The position numbers and the translations under genes are program-made. A model generated the notes under the pieces. It searched no databases, was not told where the DNA came from, and saw only the letters and a list, made by a program, of their open reading frames with translations. 64,000 bases of DNA from Ficedula albicollis (Eukaryota; Chordata; Aves; Passeriformes; Muscicapidae): positions 30,481,749 to 30,545,748 of the forward strand of contig NC_021678.1 in NCBI RefSeq assembly GCF_000247815.1. The letters are read 5' to 3'. This document shows, piece by piece, positions 48,876-63,100 of this stretch (its first letter is position 1; every line of letters begins with the position of its first letter).

Positions 48876-49921
48876 GCATGAGTTTAACTCTACTTTTTGT
48901 TTTAAATCAAAAGAAATTGATTTCTTTAGCAAACACACCCTAAACCACAGGATCAAAGGCAACTGAAGCACTATAAACCCTCTTATTTCTTTCCCCCTTC
49001 CACCTTTCCCAAAAGCTATATGGCAGCCTGTAAACTGGCTTTTAAGCACACCAATTTTGGAGCAGCTGATTCTGCTAGAGCAGTGCTCAGCTGTTGGCAG
49101 TGATGTCACTGGTTAACACTTCACAGCCCACAGACTGCTGGAATAATTCATCTTGCCTCTGCCTGTCTCTGGATTGAATGAAAGATCCCTACAGAAGTCA
49201 ATGAGTAGATGTGGTAGCTGTTCAGCATAGATATATATATATGAAATGTATTGTTTTCAGTAATATTGGGTTAAGCTTGCATTCATGTAATTGATTCTGC
49301 ACAGAAAAAGAAACTAGAAATAAGAGTTCTTCTTGCAAACAGAAGAATATTTAAATAATTAATGGATCACATCTTGGTATTGCAGTACATTTTCAAGAAA
49401 CATGTCAAGAGGCATTCTATAAGGAAATACTGTATAGATAGGAATGGAAGTTAATGATTTTGGCTAAAAAACGTATTCAGATCAAACCTGTAGTAATTAA
49501 TGTTTTATAATTTTGTATAAGGAAGTTCAAATCCCAAGATTTCTCGGGAATTATTACTCTAAAATTTCCACACATCATACACTTCTTTGAGGCTGAGAAA
49601 TGTGTTTCCATGGTTAGGAAATGGAGTTTTTGTTTTCAATTTTTCATTACAAACTTCATTCTAATAGAATAAAATAGAAAAAATAGATACAGGCAAAGTG
49701 TAGACATCAACACTTTGTCAGATACAGAAGTTACACAGACTTTTGAACCAACAGTAGCCATTAAAAAATTCAGAAGCTTCAAATGAGTAGTGCAATGGTG
49801 TAAAAACTAAACCAACAAAACCAAAGTCAACAAGGGTTAAGTGCATCCGTATTTTGATGGTACACGAACGCTCACACTTGTTTAGAGCCCTGGGGTGCTT
49901 ACAGACCATCCTGTCCCCTGC
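48876..49921. other. Non-coding stretch, nothing recognised
   Basis: AT-rich, with a short (TA)n run at about 49228-49240. No gene or element recognised. Confidence 0.5.
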
Positions 49922-49949
49922 CAGGGCTCAGGGCTCAGGGCTCAGGGCT
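49922..49949. repeat. (CAGGGCT)4 heptamer repeat
   Basis: Four perfect tandem copies of CAGGGCT, 28 bp, inside a locally GC-rich but CpG-poor patch (about 49880-50170). Confidence 0.93.
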
Positions 49950-52057
49950 GGCAGACACCCGATCTGAGAGCTGTGCAGGGATGCTGGCACTGTGCTGTCT
50001 CCAGGCTGAGTCTGCCCTCTGTATCACCCTGATGGGTGAGGTGGGGCCAACAGCTCACAGCCAGCCCTCGGTGCAGCTCTGGGCTCCACCAGCCCTGCCA
50101 GGACTCAGCTCCTGCCATGGCCTGGGCACTGCCATGGCCTGCCCTCTTCCCAGGGAATGGCTAAGGAAAGGGTAAAAAAGGGTTCCTGCAGAAAATGTCA
50201 TTAGACAGGGCTGAGGCTGTCGTGTAGGAAGGAGGTGCAGTCTGCTGAGACAGGAGTCCTGCTCTCACAGTCTACACCATTTGTGGAGGTAGAGCAACAA
50301 AAACTTGGTGCTGTTATAAGATGGATGTTAGAAGCTTGCTCTTATCCTTCCCTGAAGGTCTTGTGCTCATTTTAGCTGTCTGTAGGATCCTGCTCTGCGT
50401 GGATACCTCCCAGGTGAGGACCTGGAGAGTGAGGCTCATGTCCCACTTCCTGCACAGCATCCACTGCTCCTTTTCCCATTTGTCAGGCAGGGGTACTGGT
50501 GCTGATCCCAGCACTGAGGTCTCATCAGCTGAAGATAGAGAGGATCTGGGATGGTACTAGCAAGCCAGTGATGGCCTTTGCTCACTTGTCTCTGCTAAAA
50601 GATGTTTTCTCTCCTTATGTGTGAGATGCCCTCCCCACAGCTGGCACTGCCACAGAGGATGCACACTGTACATGTTCACATTTTGTTCTTACTCTTCAAT
50701 GCCTCAATCTTTGCACTTTCCCAGGGCATTCTGACTGCTGGTGGAGGATTAGAGGATTCCCTCTAGGTTCTCAGTTGCCCATCTTTGCAGGGGTAGCTTA
50801 CAAGCCCAACATTTCAGAAAGTTCTTTTTTTCTGAAGATGTGCCATTGTTCCGTGAGCTGGTTCAGCACACAGAATTGTGCGAGTTAATTTAAAAAGGCA
50901 AAGAAAATCCTGGAAAGGCATTCAGCAGTGTCACGCACTGAAATGCTGCTACACAGTGTGAATCACAGGGCACCAATATCTTTGCTGGAATGAATCAAAG
51001 TAGCTCTGCCTTGTTATATTGGAGTCATAGTCAAGCCCTTTCTCATATTTCAATTCCATTTTATATCCCCTGTGGTTGTACACAAATTCCACGGTTGAAT
51101 AAACAGACTTTGGTGATGATTACTTGGAACCTTAGGGGTTAACAGTGTTCTTAGCCTTTTCCCTAATTGGTGTTTACTCTCTTGATGCCTTTCCATGTGC
51201 ATGTTATAAAATATTCCCCAGAAAGAGTTTTGCCTGGTAGCAGGATGTTATGCCTTGTAGTGGATGAAATTCCTTGACATAAAGTTGTGAAATGAACCTG
51301 TTGTAGTGCCAGGATAAAAGTCTGTGAAAAATACACAGAGCATGGACACCAGGCTGGGAAATGGTTTTGTGTGCTCAAAGAGGGCTCTGCTCACACTGCA
51401 AGGCAAGTGTGTTTGGGTGATTCCACCAACAATTTTAGCATTTGAGTCCACACCACTACAGGGAGATCCTCATGAGGAAGAATTGGCCTGGAGATATGAG
51501 GTAGTGTGGGAGAGAAGGCAAGCACAGAATTTAAACTTTGGCCTTTCTGTGCTGTGTTATGAATCTGAAGAGGTGGACTGTGGAGAGCTCAGAACAACTA
51601 CCAACCTATTTCTACCTGAGATAGCTGAATCAGTCAGTTCCAAATAAAAACCTTCCTGTGTCTTGCAGCAGTTTACCCCACTTGCAATAAGGACACAAAT
51701 AGCAGCTCAGATCCCCACAGCTGTGAGGCTATAAATCCATGCTCCTATTTGTGCAGCTGGTGTCTCTTGTTTGTGCTCAGAAGAGATATTGACTTTCAAG
51801 AGGGATCTCCTGCCACTCAAAGTCATTGGTATGGGGGTCAGCAACATCTTTAATGCTCTTTGTACTCTCCTTAAAAAACTGGACCCTGAACTGGTGCTGG
51901 AAGTCAAAGCTCACTCCTAATACTCTTAGTTTGGAAGGATGGGCTTTGCAAGGAGGCTTGATTATGGCCAACAGCTCTTGGTGGGCTCCTGTGACATCCT
52001 CCACCAGCACTCAGACAGCAAGGAGGTAAAAGCCAGTCAGAGATCTAGACAGATGGA
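49950..52057. other. Non-coding stretch, no gene recognised
   Basis: Mixed composition. Frames of up to 107 codons (51324-51647 plus) and 77 codons (51777-52010 minus) have no identifiable domain. No RNA gene recognised. Confidence 0.5.
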
Positions 52058-52234
52058 TCACAGAATCACAGAATACTCTGAGTTGGGACTCTTCAGGCTG
52101 AACAGACCAATGCCCTCAGCTGGTTCTCATACAGCTTCCCCTCAAGGCCCTTCACCATCCTTGTTACCCTCCTTTGGACACTCTAATAACTTCATATCTC
52201 ACCTTGTGGTGGTGACCAAAACTGCACATTCACT
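52058..52234 (-). mobile_element. Degraded CR1 LINE fragment with internal loss
   Basis: The left edge ATCACAGAATCACAGAAT is the reverse complement of the CR1 3' tail. The next CR1-like block begins only at CTCTTCAGGCTGAACAGACC and continues through CAGCTTCCCCTCAAGGCCC, CCTCCTTTGGACACTCTAAT and ACCAAAACTGCACATTCA, matching a part of CR1 that should lie several hundred bases further in. The copy has therefore lost an internal segment or is a composite of two. It belongs to a subfamily different from the copy at 19731. Confidence 0.8.
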
Positions 52235-55200
52235 GGGTTTAGGGCTGTAAACCTTTTAGACAAGGAGACTTCCTTCTGGAGGTTGCAATTAAAGACGTCA
52301 TCATCTCGTCTGCTTCCCAGCTTTCAGAGAAAGTGGCAATGATCCAGCTGACAAGGTCCTGGAGAATGCACACATAAGGAGACCACTTGGTTCTGTCAGG
52401 AGAGGAGCTAGGAAGTGTCATTTGGAAGGTGAACACACCAGCTGTGAAATAGAGATTTCTGCCCCCAACAAATTAGCCTGTGCTAACTCGTTGCACTGTG
52501 AACTTAAATTTAAAAGGAACAGTGGAAGCTTTGTCTGGCTGCCTAATTCCCTTAAAGTGCACAGGTGGAAGATATTTCTGTACAAATAAAAACAATGCTG
52601 ATAGGCTGAGAAACCACATAAGGAGGAAACTAGCATTTATATATTTATTGATGATTTATTCAACAGTAATTTTATTCTGTGATCTTGTCAGAATACAGGC
52701 ATGTATATAATCTGTCAGCATACTTTTTGTTGCCCCTTATAACTGATGTTACCCATTCACAGGCTCTACCTCCTTTCACATTAAACTTCAGCTCTAACTT
52801 AAAGCTAAAACCACCTCTTCCTACTTACTCTAAGAGCACACATATAATTTAGAGAAATACATGTTAACTGAACTTCACATTAAAAAGTGAGAAGGGAATG
52901 CAAAGATTTAAAAAACATGCATGGTCTCAAGTTTAAGAAACAAACCCACACAAGATTGACTGAAGATTTTGCAGCAAGGCTATTTTTGACAGAAAGCTGG
53001 ATCTAGTCAAAAGATGTCCCTTTAATTTCTCTACCCCTTCTGCCCCCAGCAATATCTGCTTTCCAAGGAATTTTGTCTGGCTGGGAAACCGAATGTCTCT
53101 CAATTCTCCAGCCTTTAAAAATGATGTTCTGTCAGTTATAATTGTGGCTGGGGGTTTTACACTGCTGTTTACTCTTTGGCTCTGGGCTTTTTTCGTTATC
53201 CTCCACACAGGGGGATTTCTTGGATGCACCCTACCAGGTCAGCAAGAGGCAGAAATCCCCATGAAAGAAATAATATCTTTGTTCCTTGCCTGTATCTTCA
53301 CTCCTTCCTCTCTCTAGTTTCCAACCCTTTCCCTTTTATTTCTTAGTCTTGCTCCCTGATTTCCCATCTCCTCACATTGCACAAGTTTCCCTCTCATGCT
53401 GTCTCCTAACAGTAGGGAGATCATCAAGAATGAGACTTTTCTTGGCTTCCTGGTAACTCCAAAGCAAACAAGCCAAACCATTGTTTAAAAACTGTGTAAA
53501 TAAAAGGATATTCTGAGTACTTTTTTTCCAAAATTCTGAGAAATTGAGAAAACAAACTCTTGATGGATAAAAGTATTTCTCTTGGCCAGATGGGACACAA
53601 TTATTCTGGATGCACATGAGGTTTTTCATACTTAATTTCAACACTTATTTTTCAATCAAATTGAAGGAAATTGTGTAATTAAAAGTAGTTTCAGACACAA
53701 GAACTTCTGAACTGTCATTTTGGAAGATGTTTCAATAAGTTTCTCTTTTTCAAATAAATTTTTTCAAGAAGAGTTTAGCAGAAAAGAAAAAAAATCTTTT
53801 AGATGTCTCTGTCCTTGCCTCCTTACCTTGAACAACGAAGCAAAGCTCCAGAAAATCCAGTTTATTCTGGCTTTGTTGGTGTGCAGGGACAAACAGACTC
53901 ATTGGGCTCCATTCAAGGGCTTGGTATCACAGCTGATGTGGCAAGGCTGGTAAAAGAATCAAAAAAAGCCATCAGGAAGCAGGAGGAGAAGGAAGCAGGA
54001 CCACTCCATTTCGTTAATGTAGAGGCTAGTGTGATGTGCTGCTTGAACACATTTGACTCTACTTGGCTTCAAATATTGGATTATGTAAATTCCACGCACC
54101 CAAAATTTGAAAGAATGAGGCATTTTGGCATTTGGATCTCAGCATACGTTCCCAGCATCTTTCATTCTAGTGGTACTTTAACCTGAGGCTGAACTCCTGC
54201 CTCTCTGAAGTAAATGGGAATTGCCATCAAACTCACCTTCAGCTGAACTAATTTGCAGGATTTGGCATCAAAACCTGTAGTTCACAATTTCAATACAGCT
54301 GAGTATTAAGTTGCTACAAATTACTAATTTAAAAAGACAAATGAAACAGAAAACATCTCTGTGAGTTGTCAAACTTTTCTCATAGCACAGATTTCCAGGC
54401 TAGACTAAAACCACATTATCTCTAGTAAAATAAAAGCAGAGAATTTTTTCTAATAGCTTTTCAAAATGGGAGATTGACCAGTTATGTGTCTTCACATTTC
54501 ATATAGAAATGTCATAATTTTTTTTAATATACAATTTTCCTGGCTTTTTTTTTGAATGAACTTTTAATGATTCTTTGGAAGCTTGGTGCTTTTGTATTAA
54601 GTATCAGTTTGCATTTTGGACATCCTTAAGGTATTACCAAAACTTATAGCTAACCTAAAACATTCAGTCACAATCCCTTAAAAGGATGGCTCATATTTAA
54701 ATTATGGCTGCACTGTGATTTTACCAGGATGAAATGAGAGATGCTAAGATATTCCAAGGTGGACTTCATAATTGCACCTCTTTATATCAGGCTAGCGATT
54801 TTCATTAGCTTTATAAAAAGATATTTTAACATTGAATACTTTCCAGAAACTGTTTAATGGATTATCAAAAACAACTTGGTTATGACAAAACCAATGGCAA
54901 GATTCAATACAAACATCAAATGAACCTGATCTTATATTGGTGGGAATCAAATTCCTGGAGGAGCAGTACCACAAATATGTCAATCACTGCAGTGATGCCC
55001 AAATTCCACATGATGACAATCATATGTTCCATTATGAAGAAAACTTTAACTTTGGTCATGAATACTCTGCCTGGTCATGCTTAAAGTACATTGAATTACC
55101 TGCTGACCCACAGGCCTATTAAAAAGAGGAATTCCTTTAAAGAAAAAAGCTATAACACAGAGTTCCTTAAAATGCAGCAGAGATAGGAATTATATAAATC

Positions 55201-58200
55201 TACTCCTCTCTAGAGTTTAGTTTCATAAGAAAGAGAAAACATTTAATGAAGAATGAAAACCTGGAAACCTTAAATGTCCTCCAGGACTGTCAGACCTGGA
55301 CATGATTTCTGGAGCTGTATCCAGTTCTGGCCTCACGGTCGCCCCTATCCAAAACACCCACTGGAATTTGCTGGAGGTCCCTCTTTTCCCTGTGCATGAA
55401 GGCTGTCAGTTAATATAATTCAATATGCTGCCATTAAATATCTGAGAAGGTCAAACATTTCTATGTACGTGGCCCAGAAGAAAATCAAACTGCCTTTGTG
55501 CTGATACTCACACTCTTTCAAATGGTTTTCCAAAGACAGACCCCACTCATTCAGCCCCAAGACAAATGTGTGGTGCTGATATCACTGATCTACAGACTGG
55601 CATTTATGATAAAATTGATTTTCATACACCTCACCAGCAAGGCAAATTTCCCATTGGCTGTAAATCTCAAAGATTTATACATGAACCAATCTCATATTTC
55701 TGAATTTGTCATAAGAGGAACTTTAAAATGTGATGAAAGGCTTTTCACATCTCAGGCTAGATCTTAGGTGCAGGAATATATTTTTATGTTTTCTGGATCA
55801 GCCCCATGGTACAGCAGCTATTTATGGTGTGGCTGAATAGTGAGAATAGAAATAGACAAACTGTGACTCACTTTCAAAAAAAAAATTGGTGTCTGACATA
55901 TGACCTAAAATTTGCCCAAACAATTTCCTGGCCATGGGCCATATATGCCATATATCTGAAGCTGAAGATATTTTACTGTAATTTGTAGCAGTGGGAGGGG
56001 AAAACTGGATTTATGATGGAAATAATACTAACCACAGTTAAGGTAGAGCTTCCACTGTCTCATTACAAACTGCCATTTTTTTACATGTTAATTTTTGCTT
56101 TCCTCTTTGCACCCTATATTCTTAGAAGGAAATCACATCTGAATCAGTTGTGCAAATATTTAAATGAGTTAAGTTTCTTTCTGTCAATTTAATTTGGATT
56201 TCCTTCATCACCCATCTCCACAATAAGTAAGTATTTAGTGCCACTACAAAATATCTCCAAACTGCTTCTGTCGGCAATTACTGTCTCCTGAACAGGTGTT
56301 CAATGTACAAAGAGAGTATCATAATTATATTATTTCACCTTTCCTTCCCCTGCTTTTCAGAAAAGGTGAGGGAGAAGGGGATATGTACAGAAATGGATGT
56401 GTGATTTGCAGGGCATTTGGAGAACCTTATTTTCCTGTGTAGAGCAGGGTGAAGGTCTAATTTTTATTCCAAACTGACTGTTTCTTCAAGACATCTTTAC
56501 AATGTTCCCAGCCACTGGATTTCTGAAAGAACCAGCTTCACTGGGATGCTTCATTTGCTAAAACTGAGATTTTGAAGTTCTAAAGGACCTGTGTGAGTGT
56601 AGTCACCTGGTCTGCCACCAAATTAACAGGGGCTCAAGGGGCTGTGGTGATCAGGCTGGAGTGATGCCTGATCTGAGACACAAATACGCTCCTGCAGAGG
56701 GGACCTGCAGAACCTCTCTCTGTTGGCCACCAAGGAGAGATCTTTTGGCTGAAAACATTTCTAAATCAGACACACTGAACTTCCAGGAATGCCTCTTTCT
56801 TCATATTTTGGTTCTGATACACTTCACCTCAAACCAACCCCCCAAATGTTGAGTTTTACAGTTCTAAAGAAATGGATCAACATAATTTTATAACAAACAC
56901 ACATATGATGGTGTCAGAGGTGGAATTGCATTAGCTGGTTTATGTCATTTAGTCTACTTCTTATTTGGCTTTGAGGATTCTCTTGCACTAAAAGCAGAAC
57001 TGTTCTGATAAGTGCAGGAGAGACAGACACTGTGCAACATCCTTTGAGCCTATGTCTACACTTAGAAATGTAGATTAGCAATTAATATGTTTAAACCTTT
57101 ATGTGCTATAACATCAACGTGCTATCTTCTACACAATATAATTTTCTTGAAACAAAAATAAAATAAGCTTTTGCTTTTCTTATCCACTTCTACAGATTTT
57201 CCTCCACGTATTTTACTAAATGTTATATCACAATTTTGGTGTTCTTTGAAATATATTTCATCTATGTATTTTTACCAGATATTCTTTCATTTCTTGTCCC
57301 TGGCATTTGATTCTTCATTCAGGTTGAATACTTGTTAATATTGCACTCTTTCCCACCTCAGATGGCCGTGACTGATGGAGATCACACATATCACCCACCT
57401 GCCTTGCATTATCAGGCACAGGAATTTGTGTCTCATTTGTCTCAGAGCAAAGTTTGTATCTCACTAGCTGCAGTAGAATTTCTCTGCAGCCTCCATAATC
57501 CTTTAATTTTGTCCAGTTCTGCTTTAGTCTCAGTTCTCTTGGTTTCTGCCATAATAGCATGAGATTATCCCCATAATCTTTCTCAAAACACTTCTTCCCA
57601 CACCTACAGAATACTGCTTGCCCTAATGAATACTATTGTCCCAGTTTTACAGGTGGGAAATTAAGGTTGTATTTAAGATTCCTATTCAAGCTGCTAAAAA
57701 TGGCATCAAGGCTGCTTTCCACTGGCTGTGGAGAGAACCAGAATCTGGTAGTGCTGCAGCCCTGTGCAGTCTAAATTAAGTCTACATTGCTCTGGAGTGA
57801 GGATGGATGCTTAAGACTGCTCCTGCCAGTGGTTGTAGAGATGAGATGTTTGAACACCGAATAGTGAAATTCACACTGCTTCAGTGCAGGGAGGCTTCCA
57901 CATTCTGTGTGGTCACCAGGCCAAGTCTCCGTGGTGTCCTGGAGCCTGAAGTGCTGAGAAAGGGCAGCACAGGGGTGGGGAGCACCTGTGTGCATCTGGC
58001 CAGGGGCACACAGACATGCAGGATGCCAGCAGAGCTCAGAGCCCTGTCCAGCCCAGCTGGGGTCTGTGCACAGCACACCCTGACAGCTCAGCAAACCTGC
58101 CTGGCTGCAGACTGCTCCTCTGCTGCCCACCTGGCCAGCTCTGACCCTCACAGTGTGCTCCATGGGGCAGGAAGAAGAGCCAAAACACAGCCTTCTTGCT

Positions 58201-59008
58201 TCCTCTCATGTCAGACCTGGCTGGGCCATCCCTGGGACAGGGACACTGGAAGCCACACGATGGGGAGTTTTCCCCATGTGGTTCATCATGTGTGCTGCTG
58301 CAGGCTGCTTCTCATCCTAATTTTGCAACCACTTTACTGGATATTTTCCTTGAATCCCTGCTTAGATTGTTGCAGATTCTTTTAGCTGATTCACCCCAGG
58401 ACTGTTACCATGATAAAAAGAAAATATTCAGGGAAAACGGGAGGAATTTGGAGCAGGCAGTGTAAATGTGATGTAGGCACACAATGAAATACCGTGGGAA
58501 GCCTTGAGTGAGAGCAGATCAGTGATGGTGTCTGTCAGGAGACAGACTCAAAAGAAGACTCAAAGCCCAGGCTGTGCACACAGCTTTGTAGGGTTTGAAG
58601 ATGTGCAGTCCCACCCCAGTTCTGAATGTGGGTAACCCCCTTGTCTTTCAGTGTGTTGTTTCTCATCCCCATCTTGTGATAAAGGCTTGGTGTAGAAACT
58701 TTAGAAAAGGAACTGTTGAAATCTGTAGAGGTGCTGCACTGTTTTGTACACATATGCCTGCACTTTGCCAGCACTTTCTGTATAAATGATTCCCAGATTT
58801 CCAATTGTATTTTGTTTATAGACACGTTTTGCTTATTGTAAATTGCATATGGTTTTACCTCTAACTTGGGGTCTGATCCTTTCACAAAGAGCTTGGCCAA
58901 GAAAAAGCGTAGGTGATCCCCTATTTGTTAGCAGCTCATTTTACATATAAATCTAAACGTCTATATATGTATGTGTGTAGATACAGATACATCTCAGTGG
59001 GATTGATA
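52235..59008. other. Long non-coding stretch, no gene recognised
   Basis: AT-rich, with a GC-richer patch at about 57880-58270 carrying overlapping frames of up to 192 codons that show no domain. A 127-codon frame at 53803-54186 and a 61-codon frame at 54937-55122 were inspected and match nothing I know. At about 54208-54230 TGAAGTAAATGGGAATTGCC may be a palindromic-repeat remnant. No CR1 tail, LTR or RNA gene was identified. Confidence 0.45.
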
Positions 59009-59078
59009 CTGGGAGGTGCTGAGCTCTCTTAATCTCCTGTGAAGTCAACAGGAGTTGAGGGCACTCAGCACTTCCCAG
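59009..59078. repeat. Palindromic MITE-like element
   Basis: The left arm 59009-59039 (CTGGGAGGTGCTGAGCTCTC then TTAATCTCCTG) pairs imperfectly with the right arm 59049-59078 (CAGGAGTTGAGGGCACTCAG then CACTTCCCAG). The loop is TGAAGTCAA. The centre shares the GAAGTCAA core with the hairpin at 12570, which suggests the same or a related old non-autonomous element. It lies about 200 bp from the second giant poly-C run. Confidence 0.6.
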
Positions 59079-59270
59079 AGGTGGTCAGAAAACAGCAGTT
59101 TTGGGCAGCCTCTTGCTTGAGATTTTGCTATCTGAAGTATCAAAAAAAGAGATAAGCCTCTTAAAGCCTTCCTTAAATGCTGGCACCTCGAGATTGTAAC
59201 TATTTATGTTTTGCCACTTTTTCACATGCAAAATGTGTTGCGTGTTTTTCTTTTCTTTTATTTTCTTTTC

Positions 59271-60181
<911 letters not shown>

Positions 60182-63100
60182 GTGTTGGAGTTTTAAGGAT
60201 CAGATTGATGAAGGAGAGCTCAGAGCCAGACGTACAGCATAAGAGACAAAGGTTTAGTAATGAGTTCAAAATTTACAAAACACAGAAGCAAATATGGCTT
60301 TAATACATGATGTGACCCTTTATAAGGCTTGAAATTACTCTTCAAAAATCATTCTGGCTTGACTTCAGAGCCGAGTGGATTGTGGGATACCACAGATTGA
60401 CTTTGAGTAGTGGGTTGGTATTGCAGGAATTTTTTAATTTCCTGTAACTCACAACAATTTTCTTCCAGTTAGACCTTATCCTGCTGCAGAGTATTTACTG
60501 AACAATTTAGTAGAGTGTATAAGCCAGATCAGAGGCACATGCATGCACTCATAGGCTTACACACACACACACACAGAGTAAAGAAAATTAAAGTATTAAT
60601 AGTCAAATTCAAAATGATCAAAAGAGAAAGGTTCACTGTGGTGATGTTTACATTTTAATGTGCATATTATATTTAATATCTAACTAGTGATGTAAGGGGG
60701 GAGGAAAAATCCTTGGGCTGAAACAGACTTTTTCTATTTTTAGGAAAATAAAAATTGTTCAAGCTACATTAAGAACCAGAAAATAATTGGGGAAATACTG
60801 GTTATTATCGTTTATAACAGTCTGTTAATTATTTCTTTAAACACATTTCAGAAACTCTCCAAAGATACTCAATTTGCAGGATTAAAAAATGAAATAAAAT
60901 TCCTTAAACAGATGAAGCTGCTTACGTATTTTTTACCAGTAAAGCAGCACTAAAAGGATCCCTGTAGATCAAGGGTAGAAATATTTCATACCACAGAACT
61001 TCATGTGCTCATTTCATTTCAGTTGTCTCCCAGATATTGCAGGGCAATTAATGCAACATATTTGAAAGTTAAAAATACAAGGCAGGAGGTGTGTTATAAC
61101 TAAAAATAAACCCCACTATGGATGATGGCAATGCATTTGGGTCACTGGAAATACAGATACAGATTTATATCTACTATTGATTTAAAAAAGCTTCTTGGTG
61201 TGAACAGGCTATTGCAGCCCATATATATCTGTATTGTTAATAAAAAAAAAAAAACAAAACAACATTTACCAAGAAATCTAACATGGTTTGCAAGTGATTT
61301 ATATAAACACACATACACACACAATGCTTTTGTATGTGAATTTATGGCATGTTTTATCCCTTATCTAAAGTCTATTAATGTTCAAGGAGAGCTTTTGCAA
61401 AAATTGCAATTAGGTTTGCACTGGGACTTGAAGAAATGGGAAGAGTGCATAAAGCATCTGTATGTTATGATGAAAATAGGATATATATTACCACCATAAT
61501 ACTGGAAGGAGAATGTTTGACTGAAAATGAAGAATAAATACAGTACTTTAAAAAAAGCTTTCTTGAAATTGGTGGAAGTAACAATGTTACCTGGCCATGC
61601 AAATAAAGAAATCAAAAGGCAAAAAAAGATAAGTCTGATTTCCCCAAGTGAAATAATTTAATGTTTCTTTAACTTCTGTATGCCAAGTAAGAAGAGATCA
61701 TAACCTCTAGCATTTAGAAAGCAGGATGTATGACGGGATTTATTAGTAGATACAGAGTAAATAATGCTTATTAAATTTCAAGGTAACTTTATTTTCTGTT
61801 ACCTACCAGTGGAAAAGTCTCTTTTGAAATAACACTCATTAGAAATTGAAGGTTATACTGACAAAACAGACTTGAATCCTTCAAAAATAGCCCCTAGTAA
61901 AAGTCATAGAAAGATCTGAAGCCAAGCCTATGACAAAAAAAAAAGAAACTTAATATGCAGGGAAAGTTTTTAATATGTGAGCCAGACACAGAAATATTGC
62001 TCCTCTTTGAAATGAGCAAGAATTTGATGAAACACTAAAGGGTTTCCTATATTTTACTTTATTGGACAGCAACGAGTAACTCAATGAAAGTGTATCCTGT
62101 GGTAGCTGAATGCTCCTCGCCATCAGCCCAGTGCTTTAACAAGCACGTTTCCCTACAACACAAATACTCCCAAGTGACACCAGTTGTGTGCAAATTGCAC
62201 CCTCAGCTCTTCACCTAAACCCCAGCTGGAGTCCTTCTATTGACTTAATGGGGCTTTGGATCAGGCTCCAAAATAATGAAGGGACAAATCCATTGAAGTC
62301 TTTATTTATGTCTAGATTGTTTTCCCTCATCAAAGGTTCCCCCGAGGCTCTTCCTCCTGCATTCTCCTGTGCAGAGTTTGCGCCTCCCCTTAAACCAAGC
62401 TTCCTCCTTGCTCCCTGGAATCTCACAGATGAAACTGGGATTTGCCTCTTTTTTGGTCCCGTGGACTCTGCAGCTGCTCAAATTCCTCTTAGTTCTTGGA
62501 GTTGCTCAATCAGAGGATTCTTGCCTGTTGCAAGAGTTGCCATAACTAAAATATTAGAGTGTCTAAGAAGAATCACTGAAAGAAAAAGTCTTTATGCTCC
62601 GGTAGTTCCAAGCAAAGAGGAAAAAATGACAAGGGGCTGTTTCTGCCTTATCTTGGACGTGTACAAGGTCCAAGTGGAGTGAAGTCTTTGGATCTACCTT
62701 GACTTCTCTTTCCACTTGGATGGCCTGGTGTCTTCCCTTGCCAAGGCAAGCCCTGTTTCGCCATTAGAGTATTAGAAAATTATGCCCCATCTACTTGACC
62801 ACAGAAATCCAGGGAATTTTTGCATCCAGGCCAGATTATGGTCTTTGGCTGTGCATGAAATGGGTATTTACCCTGCTCTAGGCTATGACCACTATGCCCC
62901 TCCACATATACAAGGGCCACTGTCCAATGGATCCCAGCTTTAAGCTGGGGTCCTAATCTCTTAATGTCCTAGCAAATTATCTCACAATCCTGCAGAGTGT
63001 GAGGTGAACACATATCTAGGAATCATTTTGCCAAATGTATCCCTTAGGACGTAAAAAGAATCATGAAGCATCTGAAATCTGGAGACAGTGCTTTTTTAGA

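Noticed and set aside
49922..49949. Heptamer array considered as a CRISPR-like or satellite array
   Set aside because: It has four contiguous copies with no spacers, so it is a simple tandem repeat.
51777..52010. Minus-strand frame containing NDFEW, briefly reminiscent of dynein heavy chain
   Set aside because: The flanking residues do not follow the dynein pattern, so the match is five residues by chance.
54857..55122. Two overlapping plus-strand frames that could be joined by a frameshift into one longer relic
   Set aside because: Neither frame nor their combination resembled a family I know, so no pseudogene is called.
55268..55410. GGAGCTGTATCCAGTTCTGG region considered as an old CR1 fragment
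   Set aside because: Only a short stretch resembles CR1 and no tail or colinear blocks were found.
62188..62682. 164-codon plus-strand frame
   Set aside because: It overlaps a palindromic-repeat remnant, shows no known domain, and has no promoter or splice context.
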